Below the pieces are notes generated by a model, which worked only from the letters and a program-made list of their open reading frames with translations, was not told the origin of the DNA and did not search any database. The translations under genes were made by a program, and so were the position numbers. From contig DASTQA010000030.1 of assembly GCA_035762005.1 (NCBI GenBank), positions 1 through 11,402 on the forward strand: a stretch of 11,402 nucleotides of DNA, written 5' to 3'. Shown in pieces: positions 4,950 through 10,963 of this stretch; the stretch's first letter is position 1, and the number at the start of each line of letters is the position of its first letter. The stretch is from JAIBJN01 sp035762005. GTDB lineage: Bacteria > Actinomycetota > Thermoleophilia > Gaiellales > Gaiellaceae.

Positions 4950-6857
4950 TCAGCGGACGATCTCGATCCCGAAGACCCTGTCGAGACCGCGGTCGATCCT
5001 CGTGACGTCCCTGCCGCTGCCGCCGTGGACGGAGTCGCGGTGGCCGTCGCGGGCGAGCACCTTGTCGTCCCCGCGCCCTGCCTCGAGCCGGTCCCGGTCG
5101 TCGCCGCCCTGCAGGACGTCCGCGCCGCCGCGGCCCTTCAGAAGGTCGCGTCCGGCGCCGCCGAAGAGCCTGTCGTCACCGTTCTTCCCGACGAGGACGT
5201 CTCGTCCGTCGCCGCCCCGCAGAAGGTCGGCGCCCGCGCCCCCGACGAGCCGGTCGTCGTCGCCGAGCCCGTGGATGACGTCGTCGCCTCCAAGGCCCTT
5301 GATGACGTCGGGGCCGGGGGTTCCGACGAGGACGTCGTCCCCCGCGGTGCCGACGATCGGCGCTCGCAGCACGGTCGTCGTCGCGCTCGCCGTGTTGTTC
5401 GCCTCGACCGGGTCGACGATGTCGTCGCCCGCGGCCGCATTGAGGAGCACGACGGCGGTGTTCGTGAACGATCCGGGCCGGAGCCCGGCCTTCGCGACGA
5501 TCGTGATCGTCGCGACGGGGGCGCCGCGCTCGCTCTTGGCGAGGTCGCCGAGCCCGGCGGTGACGACGTTGCCCTCGACCTCGATCGAGGCCTCGGCCGG
5601 CGCGTCTTCCTCACCGTGCTCGGACACGGCGAAGACCACCTCGGCGTCGACGTACGTCATTCCCGCCGGCAGCCTGTCGACGACCTCGACCTCCGGGGCG
5701 GTCAGCACGCCGTTGTTGACGACCGGGATCGTGTAGGTGACCTTGCGGCCGGCCCTCACGGCCGCCGGGTCGCCGGTCTTCGTGATCGCGAGATCGGCGA
5801 CCGGCGGCGCCCCTTCCGTGCTCTCGTACACGATCGTGTCCGCGTCGGCGAACGCGGGGTTGCGGTCGGACCAGAGCCCGGGCGTCGTCGCGGCGTTCTT
5901 GTCGCTCCCGTCGGCGTCCATCGTCCAGATGGCCGCGCCGAGCGACTCGTCGCCCTGCTGGTAGGCGATCAGCCCGCCGTCGGGAGACCAGGCCGGCCGG
6001 GACTCGGCGAGCATGGTTGTCTCGGCGAGGGGCGAGAGCGTCCCCGTCGAGAGGTTCTTCACGAAGACGTCGGCGTTGATCCCCGCCCGGTGCGTGAAGG
6101 CGACGAGGTCGGGATCGGTCGGATGCCAGCTCGCGTGGCTGTCGTGGCTGTTCTCGATGGTGACGTCGGTCCTGACGTCCGTGTCGAGGTCGAGACGGAC
6201 GATGTGCGACCGCCGCCCGTCGCCGAGCGTGAACGCGAGCTGGTTCGCGTCCGGGCTCCAGGTCGGCTGCTTCGCAGCGCCCTCGGAAGCCGGGACCGCG
6301 GTGATGCGCTCCGTCGTCTTGGTCGCCACGTCGAGGACCCAGATCTGGGCTCCGGCGAGCCCGCCGGGATCTCCCTCGCCGGGCTGCGGAGGCGCCTCGT
6401 AGGCGACCTCGGTCGCGTCGGGCGAGAAGGACGGATTGAGCTCGTTGACCGGTTCCTCGAGACCCGTCTCGTCGCTCACGACTGTCGTGTTGTCGGTCAG
6501 CTGCACGAGGGTGCCGTCGGTCTGCAGCAGGTAGAGCTCGGCGTCGGTCGAGCCGTCGCTCGGCGCGGGCATCGTGCTCGAGAAGACGATGTTCCCGGCC
6601 GCGTCGACGTCGGGCGCGGCGTCGATCCACTGCAGGTACTCGATCGCCGCATCCGTCTGCGTCAGCCTCGACGGCATGCCGCCCAGGTCGACCTGGTAGA
6701 GGGCGCTGAGGGCGACGTACCCCGTCTCCTCCTCGTGACCGCCCCCGCCCGGCTGGTGCTGCGACGCGGCCGGCGCGCCCCCGAAGAGCGCGAACGACGC
6801 CGCGACGCCGACGGCCGCGAGGCGGGCGAGACTCCTCTGTGTCCCGTGCCTCTCCAT
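4950..6857 (-). CDS. Secreted TolB-like propeller / DUF11 / RTX calcium-binding repeat protein
   Basis: This is a 635-aa exported protein. It starts at ATG 6857, preceded by a strong purine-rich ribosome binding site (GGGAGGG, 6867-6861). Residues 1-32 form a signal peptide: basic MERHGTQRSLARL, a hydrophobic core, then a cut near APA-AS. Residues about 45-350 carry PD40/TolB-type propeller repeats with blade signatures FSPDATEVAYEA (144-155), WSPDANQLAF (200-209), WHPTDPDLVAF (244-254) and WSPDGGLIAY (290-299). Residues about 354-496 form a DUF11-like beta-sandwich (DLAITKTGDPAAVRAG..VTYTIPVVNNG...VEVVDRLPAGMTYV). Residues about 502-615 contain RTX/hemolysin-type nonapeptides (GGxGxDxLx), which bind calcium outside the cell. 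Some late repeats are degenerate, and the protein ends in FGIEIVR. It is probably a surface or secreted structural or sensing protein; no enzymatic site is visible. An isolated transcription unit. Confidence 0.88.
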   Translation of the reverse strand: MERHGTQRSLARLAAVGVAASFALFGGAPAASQHQPGGGGHEEETGYVALSALYQVDLGGMPSRLTQTDAAIEYLQWIDAAPDVDAAGNIVFSSTMPAPSDGSTDAELYLLQTDGTLVQLTDNTTVVSDETGLEEPVNELNPSFSPDATEVAYEAPPQPGEGDPGGLAGAQIWVLDVATKTTERITAVPASEGAAKQPTWSPDANQLAFTLGDGRRSHIVRLDLDTDVRTDVTIENSHDSHASWHPTDPDLVAFTHRAGINADVFVKNLSTGTLSPLAETTMLAESRPAWSPDGGLIAYQQGDESLGAAIWTMDADGSDKNAATTPGLWSDRNPAFADADTIVYESTEGAPPVADLAITKTGDPAAVRAGRKVTYTIPVVNNGVLTAPEVEVVDRLPAGMTYVDAEVVFAVSEHGEEDAPAEASIEVEGNVVTAGLGDLAKSERGAPVATITIVAKAGLRPGSFTNTAVVLLNAAAGDDIVDPVEANNTASATTTVLRAPIVGTAGDDVLVGTPGPDVIKGLGGDDVIHGLGDDDRLVGGAGADLLRGGDGRDVLVGKNGDDRLFGGAGRDLLKGRGGADVLQGGDDRDRLEAGRGDDKVLARDGHRDSVHGGSGRDVTRIDRGLDRVFGIEIVR

Positions 6858-6990
6858 GGCCCCTCCCTTCCTCCTCTCCGCCCGGGCGCTCGGTCGCGCC
6901 CGAGACGGAAAGCACGTCGTTGCTCCCAGCATCGACCCGCGGGCCTGCTGCGGCATCCGCTGCGCCCCCGACCCGGCGTCAGTGGGAGGC

Positions 6991-7023
6991 CGGACGTCCG
7001 CCACGGCGGATGACCGGCCGGTC
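6991..7023. repeat. Cluster of three dyad-symmetric elements
   Basis: CGGACGTCCG (6991-7000) and GACCGGCCGGTC (7012-7023) are perfect palindromes. Between and overlapping them, TCCGCC-AC-GGCGGA (6997-7010) is a 6-bp inverted repeat. Their packing in the divergent intergenic region suggests protein binding, but short GC palindromes are frequent in this base composition. Confidence 0.3.
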
Positions 7024-7098
7024 GCGTAGCGCCCCGCGCGGGCGTCCGTGCCCTCCCCGCCGACGCGTGCGGCCTCCTACGCGGCCGTCCCGTCGCAC

Positions 7099-7115
7099 TT
7101 GCGGACTTCCCGCAA
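7099..7115. promoter_or_regulatory. Inverted repeat TTGCGG-N5-CCGCAA upstream of the response regulator
   Basis: The 6-bp arms 7099-7104 and 7110-7115 are perfect and separated by 5 bp. If the transcript begins at the ATG (7171), the repeat is centred at about -64, a usual place for an activator site. A NarL-family protein binds as a dimer to such repeats, so autoregulation is possible but unproven. Confidence 0.3.
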
Positions 7116-7158
7116 CGCGATCGGGGAAGGTGCCGATGAGGACGCGGGCGCGGAGTCC

Positions 7159-7164
7159 TAGGCT
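7159..7164 (+). promoter_or_regulatory. -10-like TAGGCT; leaderless start of the response regulator
   Basis: TAGGCT (TAnnnT) lies exactly 6 nt before the ATG at 7171, and no Shine-Dalgarno is present. The spacing places the transcription start at or next to the ATG, as in actinobacterial leaderless genes. No canonical -35 is seen. Confidence 0.42.
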
Positions 7165-7170
7165 TCGAGC

Positions 7171-7929
7171 ATGGCTCCGCGAGAGAGGGAAGGGGCTGCT
7201 GGAGGCCACGGCGGACTGCGCGTCCTCGTCGCCGACGACGAGGCGCTGGTCCGGCTGGGCATCCGCTGCGCCGTCAAGACGGCCCGGCCGGATCTCGTCG
7301 TCGACGAGGTGGCGCATCCTTCGGAGCTCGCGGCCGCCGTCGCGGCCGCCGAGCCTGACATCGTCCTCCTCGACGAGGAGTTCGGCGATCGCTCCCCGGC
7401 GGAGATCCTGCCGGCCGTGCGGGAGCAGAGCCCGAAGGCGCGCGTGATCGTCCTCGGCCGAAACGACGACCTGAGCGGCGTCCGCCGGGCGTTCGCGGCG
7501 GGAGCCGCCGGCTACGTGCCCAAGGAGGAGGTCAGGGTCGGGCTCCTCCCCGCGCTCGAGACCGTGGCGAGCGGAGGCCTCTACCTCGAGCCGCACCTCG
7601 GGGCAGCGCTCGCGTCCGCCGAGGTGGCCGGGGAACCCCGGACCAGGCTGACGGACCAGGAGCGCCAGGTGCTGGAGCTCGTCGCGGGGGGCCTGACGAG
7701 CCGTGAGGTCGCAGCCCGGCTCGACCGCTCGGTCCGCACCGTCGAGGGCATCCGCACGCGCGCACAGCACAAGCTCGAACTCGCGGACCGGGCGGCGTTG
7801 ATCGAGCGCGCGCGGGTCCACGCATTCGGTCGGCGCTACCGGGCAGGCGATCGCCGGTCCGACTCGGCCGTCGTCTCGTCGGAGCTCAGGGCTGCGCCGG
7901 CGACGCGCTCCGCGCGCGACCGCGGCTGA
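7171..7929 (+). CDS. NarL/FixJ-family response regulator with atypical receiver domain
   Basis: This 252-aa protein has a receiver domain (about 16-135) and a LuxR-type HTH (about 158-212, RLTDQERQVLELVAGGLTSREVAARL...RTVEGIR). The acidic pocket Asp22-Asp23, the phosphoacceptor candidate Asp68 (IVLLDEEF) and Lys118 (GYVPKEE) are present. The usual switch Thr/Ser after beta-4 is Gly96 (VIVLGRNDD), and the loop after Asp68 lacks the common Met-Pro. It may therefore be phosphorylated but switch differently, or work without phosphorylation. The C-terminal 35 residues are low-complexity and Arg/Ser/Ala-rich. There is no sensor kinase beside it in the window, so it is an orphan here. It appears leaderless, with TAGGCT 6 nt upstream of ATG. 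Its DNA targets are unknown. Confidence 0.93.
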   Translation: MAPREREGAAGGHGGLRVLVADDEALVRLGIRCAVKTARPDLVVDEVAHPSELAAAVAAAEPDIVLLDEEFGDRSPAEILPAVREQSPKARVIVLGRNDDLSGVRRAFAAGAAGYVPKEEVRVGLLPALETVASGGLYLEPHLGAALASAEVAGEPRTRLTDQERQVLELVAGGLTSREVAARLDRSVRTVEGIRTRAQHKLELADRAALIERARVHAFGRRYRAGDRRSDSAVVSSELRAAPATRSARDRG

Positions 7930-8071
7930 GCCGAGCTCTCGCCCGGCCGGCGCTCGACCGCATCGCGGCAGGCCGGGCGCGGAGCGCGGGCGACGACTTC
8001 CTCGGGAGCGGACAGCCGGCGTAGATCCACCCGCCGACGAGCCCGGTCGCGAACGCGATCGCGATCACCAT
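7886..8071 (-). CDS. Possible 61-aa small membrane protein
   Basis: The ATG at 8071 is preceded by GAAGGA with 6-nt spacing, a good ribosome binding site. The N-terminus MVIAIAFATGLVGGWIYAG is one hydrophobic helix in strongly G/C-ending codons, followed by CPLPRK and a basic, Arg/Ala-rich tail. The 3' end overlaps the convergent response regulator by 44 bp (7886-7929), and the tail has weaker codon bias. It could be a real small membrane protein, or a chance ORF whose first 20 codons look good. No family is recognised. Confidence 0.38.
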   Translation of the reverse strand: MVIAIAFATGLVGGWIYAGCPLPRKSSPALRARPAAMRSSAGRARARLSRGRARSASPAQP

Positions 8072-8367
8072 GGTCGTTCCTTCGGCCGCAGGTTCGGCCT
8101 GACCCCCGGGAGCGACGATCGATCCGCCTCGAGGAGCCGCAGGCCGCTGACCCTCTCAGCGTGGCCGCTCCGCGGCAAAGTGGCAATTGGCCTTAAGTCC
8201 AGTCCCTCAGGCTCGTCGCATCCCCGGGAAGCAGGGCTTCTCCCCGGGGGCGCCCAGCGCGGACTTCGATGCGCTCACGAGCCCCGGCGGCAGGCGGCCG
8301 AGCACGGCCCGGGCCCTGCGCGCCTCGCGACCCGGGGTCCGAGCGGGCCGACGCCGGAGCGCCGCGG
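8072..8367. other. Gene-poor stretch between the small ORF and the queG operon end
   Basis: I find no supported protein gene here. The open frames at 8180-8371 and 8187-8399 on the plus strand lack a start with a ribosome binding site and a recognisable product. The stretch holds an AT-richer patch (8182-8200, with CAATTG and CTTAAG palindromes) and the nested inverted repeats described at 8195-8283. Confidence 0.5.
8195..8283. ncRNA. Candidate structured RNA: nested stems with a possible pseudoknot
   Basis: Stem A pairs GGCTCGT (8210-8216) with ACGAGCC (8277-8283) and CGCATC (8217-8222) with GATGCG (8268-8273), with a CTC bulge at 8274-8276. Immediately inside it, stem B pairs CCCGGG-AAGC (8223-8232) with GCTT-CTC-CCCGGG (8236-8248), with a 3-nt AGG loop and again a CTC bulge (8240-8242). 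AAGTCC (8195-8200), outside stem A, is complementary to GGACTT (8261-8266), inside it, which would form a pseudoknot. The strand is undecided: on the minus strand it lies downstream of the queG operon; on the plus strand no gene follows nearby. No known RNA family is recognised, and high GC makes hairpins common. Confidence 0.35.
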
Positions 8368-8574
8368 CTAGACGCCGCGACGCTCGTTGCCGCGCTTGAA
8401 GTTGCCTGTCGCGCGCGCGAGGAGGCCCTGCACCGTCTCCTCGTCCGCCACCTCGGCCTGACGCAGGAAGCGGGCGGCGGCCTCGCCCGCGAGCGTCGTG
8501 ACGACGCGCCCTCGCCAACCGACGCGGACGCGGCCGTCCTTCGTCGCCGACCAGGTGAAGGAATCCCGGCTCAC
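8368..8574 (-). CDS. Conserved-looking 68-aa protein coupled to queG
   Basis: The start codon GTG 8574-8572 overlaps the queG stop TGA (8573-8571) as GTGA, indicating translational coupling. An earlier in-frame start near 8607 is less likely because it would run deep into queG. The protein reads as a short beta-sheet (DSFTWSATKDGRVRVGWRGRVVTTL cut at residues 5-27), followed by a helix (30-40) and a conserved-looking C-terminal motif ATGNFKRGNER (55-65). It is rich in basic residues near the end and has no membrane segment or Cys. I recall similar TGNYKRGNER-ending proteins of unknown function in actinobacteria. The tight link to queG might mean a role with tRNA or RNA, but that is a guess. 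Confidence 0.85.
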   Translation of the reverse strand: MSRDSFTWSATKDGRVRVGWRGRVVTTLAGEAAARFLRQAEVADEETVQGLLARATGNFKRGNERRGV

Positions 8575-9575
8575 GGCCCGTGGCCGTCGAGCCGCGCGAG
8601 CGCCCACGCTCCGTGCTCGCGCAGGAGCTCGTCGTCGCCCTCCGCGTACGGGCGCACGGCGTCCGCCAGCGAGGCCTCGCCCGCGTTGCCCGCGGCGACG
8701 AGCGCGTTCCGGCGGAGGTACCGGGCGTCATTGCGCGGGAAGTAGAGCCTGTCGTAGCGCGCGCGCAGCTCGGAGTCCGGGGCCCGCAGCCAGTCGAGGA
8801 GCGAGACGGCCGGCTCGGCGCCGGCGGGGAGCTCCTCCTCCGCCCGCCGCTTCTCGGTCCCCCGGTTCCAGGGGCAGACGTCCTGGCAGATATCGCAGCC
8901 GTAGACCTGGACGCCGAGAGGCTCCCGGTACTCCTCGGGAATCGCCGTCGGGGCCTGCGTCCAGTAGGAGAGGCAGCGCGCCGAGTCCAGGACCCCCGGC
9001 TCGTCGAGCGCGCCGGTCGGGCAGGCCTCGACGCACAGCGTGCACGAGCCGCAGTCGAGGTCGAGCGGCGGCGTCGGCTCGAGCGGCACGTCCGTGACGA
9101 GCGTCCCGAGCACGACCCACGAGCCGTGCGTGCGCGTGATCAGCATCGTGTTCTTCCCGTAGAAGCCGACGCCGGAGCGGACGGCGCCCTCGCGGTCGAC
9201 GTGCTGGTTTGCGTCCACGAGCACGCGGTAGGAGCCGCCCAGGCGCCGGCCGAGCTCCTCGAGCTTCGTCCGCAGCTCCGCGTAGCGGTCCGTCCACGTG
9301 TAGCGGGGGAGCCGGGCCTCCCCCGGTCCCGGCTCCGGCCCGGGCGCGTAGTACGAGAGCGCGGCCGAGACGACGGTCCGCGCGTCGGGAAGGAGCGTCT
9401 CGGGGTGGCAGGAGACCTCGGGCTGCGCCATCGTGAAGCGCATGTCGGCGAAGAGCCCGCGCTCGCGGCGCTCGCGGATGTGGCGCTCGGTCTCGTCGTA
9501 CGGCCGGGCGGGCGCGGCCCCGACGACGTCGATCCCGAGCTCCTCCGCCAGGCGGCTGAGCTCGGCGGTCGTCAT
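8571..9575 (-). CDS. queG: Epoxyqueuosine reductase QueG
   Basis: This 334-aa protein is of normal length for QueG, the cobalamin- and Fe-S-dependent enzyme that reduces epoxyqueuosine to queuosine in tRNA, the last step of Q34 synthesis. The cluster ligands are Cys175, Cys178, Cys181 and Cys185 (CGSCTLCVEACP), Cys201 in the spacer, and Cys227, Cys230 and Cys234 (CDICQDVCPWN), consistent with two [4Fe-4S] clusters. The cobalamin-domain signature GVGFYGKNTMLI (136-147) is present, and Asp121 (LVDANQ) aligns by context with the catalytic Asp of the family. The C-terminus (about 283-330) is HEAT-like. It starts at ATG 9575, with little Shine-Dalgarno signal; TACCTT 9 nt upstream suggests a very short leader. 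It is followed by a coupled 68-aa gene and is divergent from an MDR oxidoreductase. Other queuosine genes are not in the window. Confidence 0.96.
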   Translation of the reverse strand: MTTAELSRLAEELGIDVVGAAPARPYDETERHIRERRERGLFADMRFTMAQPEVSCHPETLLPDARTVVSAALSYYAPGPEPGPGEARLPRYTWTDRYAELRTKLEELGRRLGGSYRVLVDANQHVDREGAVRSGVGFYGKNTMLITRTHGSWVVLGTLVTDVPLEPTPPLDLDCGSCTLCVEACPTGALDEPGVLDSARCLSYWTQAPTAIPEEYREPLGVQVYGCDICQDVCPWNRGTEKRRAEEELPAGAEPAVSLLDWLRAPDSELRARYDRLYFPRNDARYLRRNALVAAGNAGEASLADAVRPYAEGDDELLREHGAWALARLDGHGP

Positions 9576-9584
9576 CTCGCTGCC

Positions 9585-9590
9585 AAGGTA
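9585..9590 (-). promoter_or_regulatory. -10-like TACCTT for queG
   Basis: On the minus strand TACCTT (9590-9585) lies 9 nt before the queG ATG, placing transcription start 1-3 nt from the codon. No clear -35 is seen. It lies within the 41-bp divergent gap. Confidence 0.33.
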
Positions 9591-9604
9591 GCAGCGTCCA
9601 CGGG

Positions 9605-9610
9605 TACGAT
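9605..9610 (+). promoter_or_regulatory. -10 TACGAT; leaderless start of the MDR oxidoreductase
   Basis: TACGAT matches TAnnnT, 4 of 6 bases of TATAAT, and ends exactly 6 nt before the GTG at 9617, the same geometry as the response regulator. No Shine-Dalgarno precedes the GTG, so a leaderless transcript is likely. Confidence 0.5.
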
Positions 9611-9616
9611 CGCGCG

Positions 9617-10603
9617 GTGAAAGCCGTCCGCATCCACGAGGACGGCGGGCCGGAGGTCCTCCGCTACGAGGACGCGCCGGATCCCGCTCCCGGGCCCGGC
9701 GAGGTGCTGATCGCGCTCCGGGCCGCCTCGCTCAACCGCCTCGACGTCTGGGTCCGCCGCGGCCTCCCCTCGGCGCCGAAGCCGCGCATCCTCGGCGCTG
9801 ACGGCGCCGGCGTCGTCGCTGCGCTCGGCGAGGGCGTCGACGGCTTCGCAGAGGGCGACCGCGTCCTCGTCAACCCGGGCCTCGACGACGGCGCCCGGAT
9901 CGTCGGCGAGCACATGGACGGCACGCACGCCGAGCTGATCGCCCTGCCCGCGGACTACGTCCACCCAATTCCCGACGGGCTCTCGTTCGAGGAGGCGGCG
10001 GCCTTCCCGCTCGTCTTCGAGACCGCCTACCGCATGCTCGTCACCCGCGCCGGGCTGCGCGAGGGGGAGTGGGTGCTCGTCTGGGGCATCGGCAGCGGCG
10101 TCGCGACCGCCTCGCTCCAGATCGCGAAGGCGCTCGGCGCCCGCGTGATCGCCACCTCCTCGAGCGAGGAGAAGCTCGCTCGCGCCCGGGACGAGCTCGG
10201 CGCCGACGCCGTCGTCGACCACGAGTCGGGCGACGTCGCCGCCGCCGTCCGCGAGGCGACCGGGGGGCGCGGGGCGGACGTCGTCGTCGAGCACGTCGGC
10301 GAGGCGACGTGGAAGACGTCCCTCTCCGTCGCCGCGCCCGGCGGGCGCATCGCCGTCTGCGGGGCGACGAGCGGCCCGAACCCTCCGGCGAACCTCCACC
10401 GCATCTGGTGGAAGCAGCTCACCGTCCTCGGCTCGACCATGGGGACACGCGAAGACTTCGCGGGCGTCTACCGCCTCGTGGCCGAGGGGCGGGCGAAGCC
10501 CGTCGTCGACACAGTCTTCCCGCTGGCGGAGGCCGCCGCCGCGCACGAGCACCTCGAGGCCGGCCGCCAGCTCGGCAAGGTCGTCCTGCGGATTCCCGGC
10601 TAG
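9617..10603 (+). CDS. MDR-superfamily NAD(P)-dependent oxidoreductase (quinone oxidoreductase-like)
   Basis: This 328-aa protein has the medium-chain dehydrogenase/reductase layout. A GroES-like N-terminal domain (about 1-125) contains AASLNRLDVWVRRG (36-49) and PRILGADGAGVV (56-67). The Rossmann domain (about 126-265) contains the nucleotide-binding GIGSGVA (157-163) and ends with TVFPLAEAAAAHEHLE (299-314). It resembles the NHLDLWVRRG subgroup often labelled zinc-binding dehydrogenase. However, the four-Cys structural zinc lobe is missing (LVNPGLDDGARIVGEH), and the catalytic Cys and His positions are Arg41/Ala61-type residues. The only Cys is Cys248. It is therefore more likely a zinc-independent quinone or enone reductase. 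The substrate is unknown. It starts at GTG 9617, supported by TACGAT 6 nt upstream. It is divergent from queG. Confidence 0.93.
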   Translation: MKAVRIHEDGGPEVLRYEDAPDPAPGPGEVLIALRAASLNRLDVWVRRGLPSAPKPRILGADGAGVVAALGEGVDGFAEGDRVLVNPGLDDGARIVGEHMDGTHAELIALPADYVHPIPDGLSFEEAAAFPLVFETAYRMLVTRAGLREGEWVLVWGIGSGVATASLQIAKALGARVIATSSSEEKLARARDELGADAVVDHESGDVAAAVREATGGRGADVVVEHVGEATWKTSLSVAAPGGRIAVCGATSGPNPPANLHRIWWKQLTVLGSTMGTREDFAGVYRLVAEGRAKPVVDTVFPLAEAAAAHEHLEAGRQLGKVVLRIPG

Positions 10604-10654
10604 CCGGTCGCGTCCCCGCGCCGTCCGGGAAGCCTCGCTCCGCTCGAGCCGGCC

Positions 10655-10954
10655 CTAGCCGAAGCCGAGGATGAACTTCGCGTCGTCGGACATGCGCTCG
10701 GGCGACCAGGGCGGGTCCCAGGTCAGCTCGGCCTCGACGTCCTCGACGCCCTCGAGGCCCTCGACGACCTCGCGCATCTGCTGCTCGATCATGGGCCCCA
10801 CGGGGCAACCCATCGAGGTGAGGCTGTACGTCATGTGCACCTTCGGGCCCTCGACCGCGACGTCGTAGAGGAGGCCGAGCTCGACGATGTCCATGCCGAG
10901 CTCCGGATCCTCGACGACGCGCAGGGCCTCGATCACCTCTTCGCGTTCGGGCAT
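10655..10954 (-). CDS. MIP18/SufT-like iron-sulfur assembly protein (DUF59)
   Basis: This 99-aa protein matches the small FeS_assembly_P (DUF59) family, to which SufT, the PaaD N-terminal region and eukaryotic MIP18/CIA2 belong. These help Fe-S cluster maturation. Family marks are the opening EALRVVEDPELGMDIVELGLLY (residues 9-30, here split by eye) and TYSLTSMGCPVGPMIEQQM (42-60) with the single conserved Cys50. The C-terminus has LTWDPPWSPERMSDDAK. It starts at ATG 10954, 9 nt after the stop of the upstream glpX-like gene on the same strand, so both are probably co-transcribed. The Shine-Dalgarno is weak. There are no Suf genes in the window. QueG is an Fe-S enzyme nearby, but in a separate unit. 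Confidence 0.94.
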   Translation of the reverse strand: MPEREEVIEALRVVEDPELGMDIVELGLLYDVAVEGPKVHMTYSLTSMGCPVGPMIEQQMREVVEGLEGVEDVEAELTWDPPWSPERMSDDAKFILGFG

Positions 10955-10963
10955 GGTCTCAGC

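Larger units (their letters stand above)
6858..7170. other. 313-bp divergent intergenic region
   Basis: This non-coding stretch lies between the secreted-protein gene (-) and the response regulator (+). Besides the ribosome binding site next to 6857, it holds three abutting dyads at 6991-7023, an inverted repeat TTGCGG-N5-CCGCAA at 7099-7115, and a -10-like TAGGCT at 7159-7164. I see no convincing promoter for the minus-strand gene. Open frames crossing it are antisense shadows or extensions lacking codon signal. Confidence 0.6.

Noticed and set aside
3616..5736. 706-aa plus-strand open frame
   Set aside because: Arg/Ala/Pro-rich shadow in another frame of the WYL gene and antisense to the secreted protein.
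5025..7013. 662-aa plus-strand open frame
   Set aside because: Antisense of the TolB/DUF11/RTX gene, whose own strand has a signal peptide, ribosome binding site and clear domains.
8193..8219. Sigma-28-like promoter (TTAAGTCC as -35)
   Set aside because: At 10-11 nt spacing the expected GCCGATAA has only 2-3 matches, and no motility gene follows.
8580..9620. 346-aa plus-strand open frame over queG
   Set aside because: Antisense shadow; the queG frame has all Fe-S motifs.
9572..10552. 326-aa minus-strand open frame over the MDR gene
   Set aside because: Antisense shadow, Asp/Arg-rich with no family resemblance.
10596..10607. Palindrome CCGGCTAGCCGG across the MDR stop codon as terminator
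   Set aside because: It leaves no loop and has no T-run; it likely arises from Gly-stop codons in GC-rich sequence.
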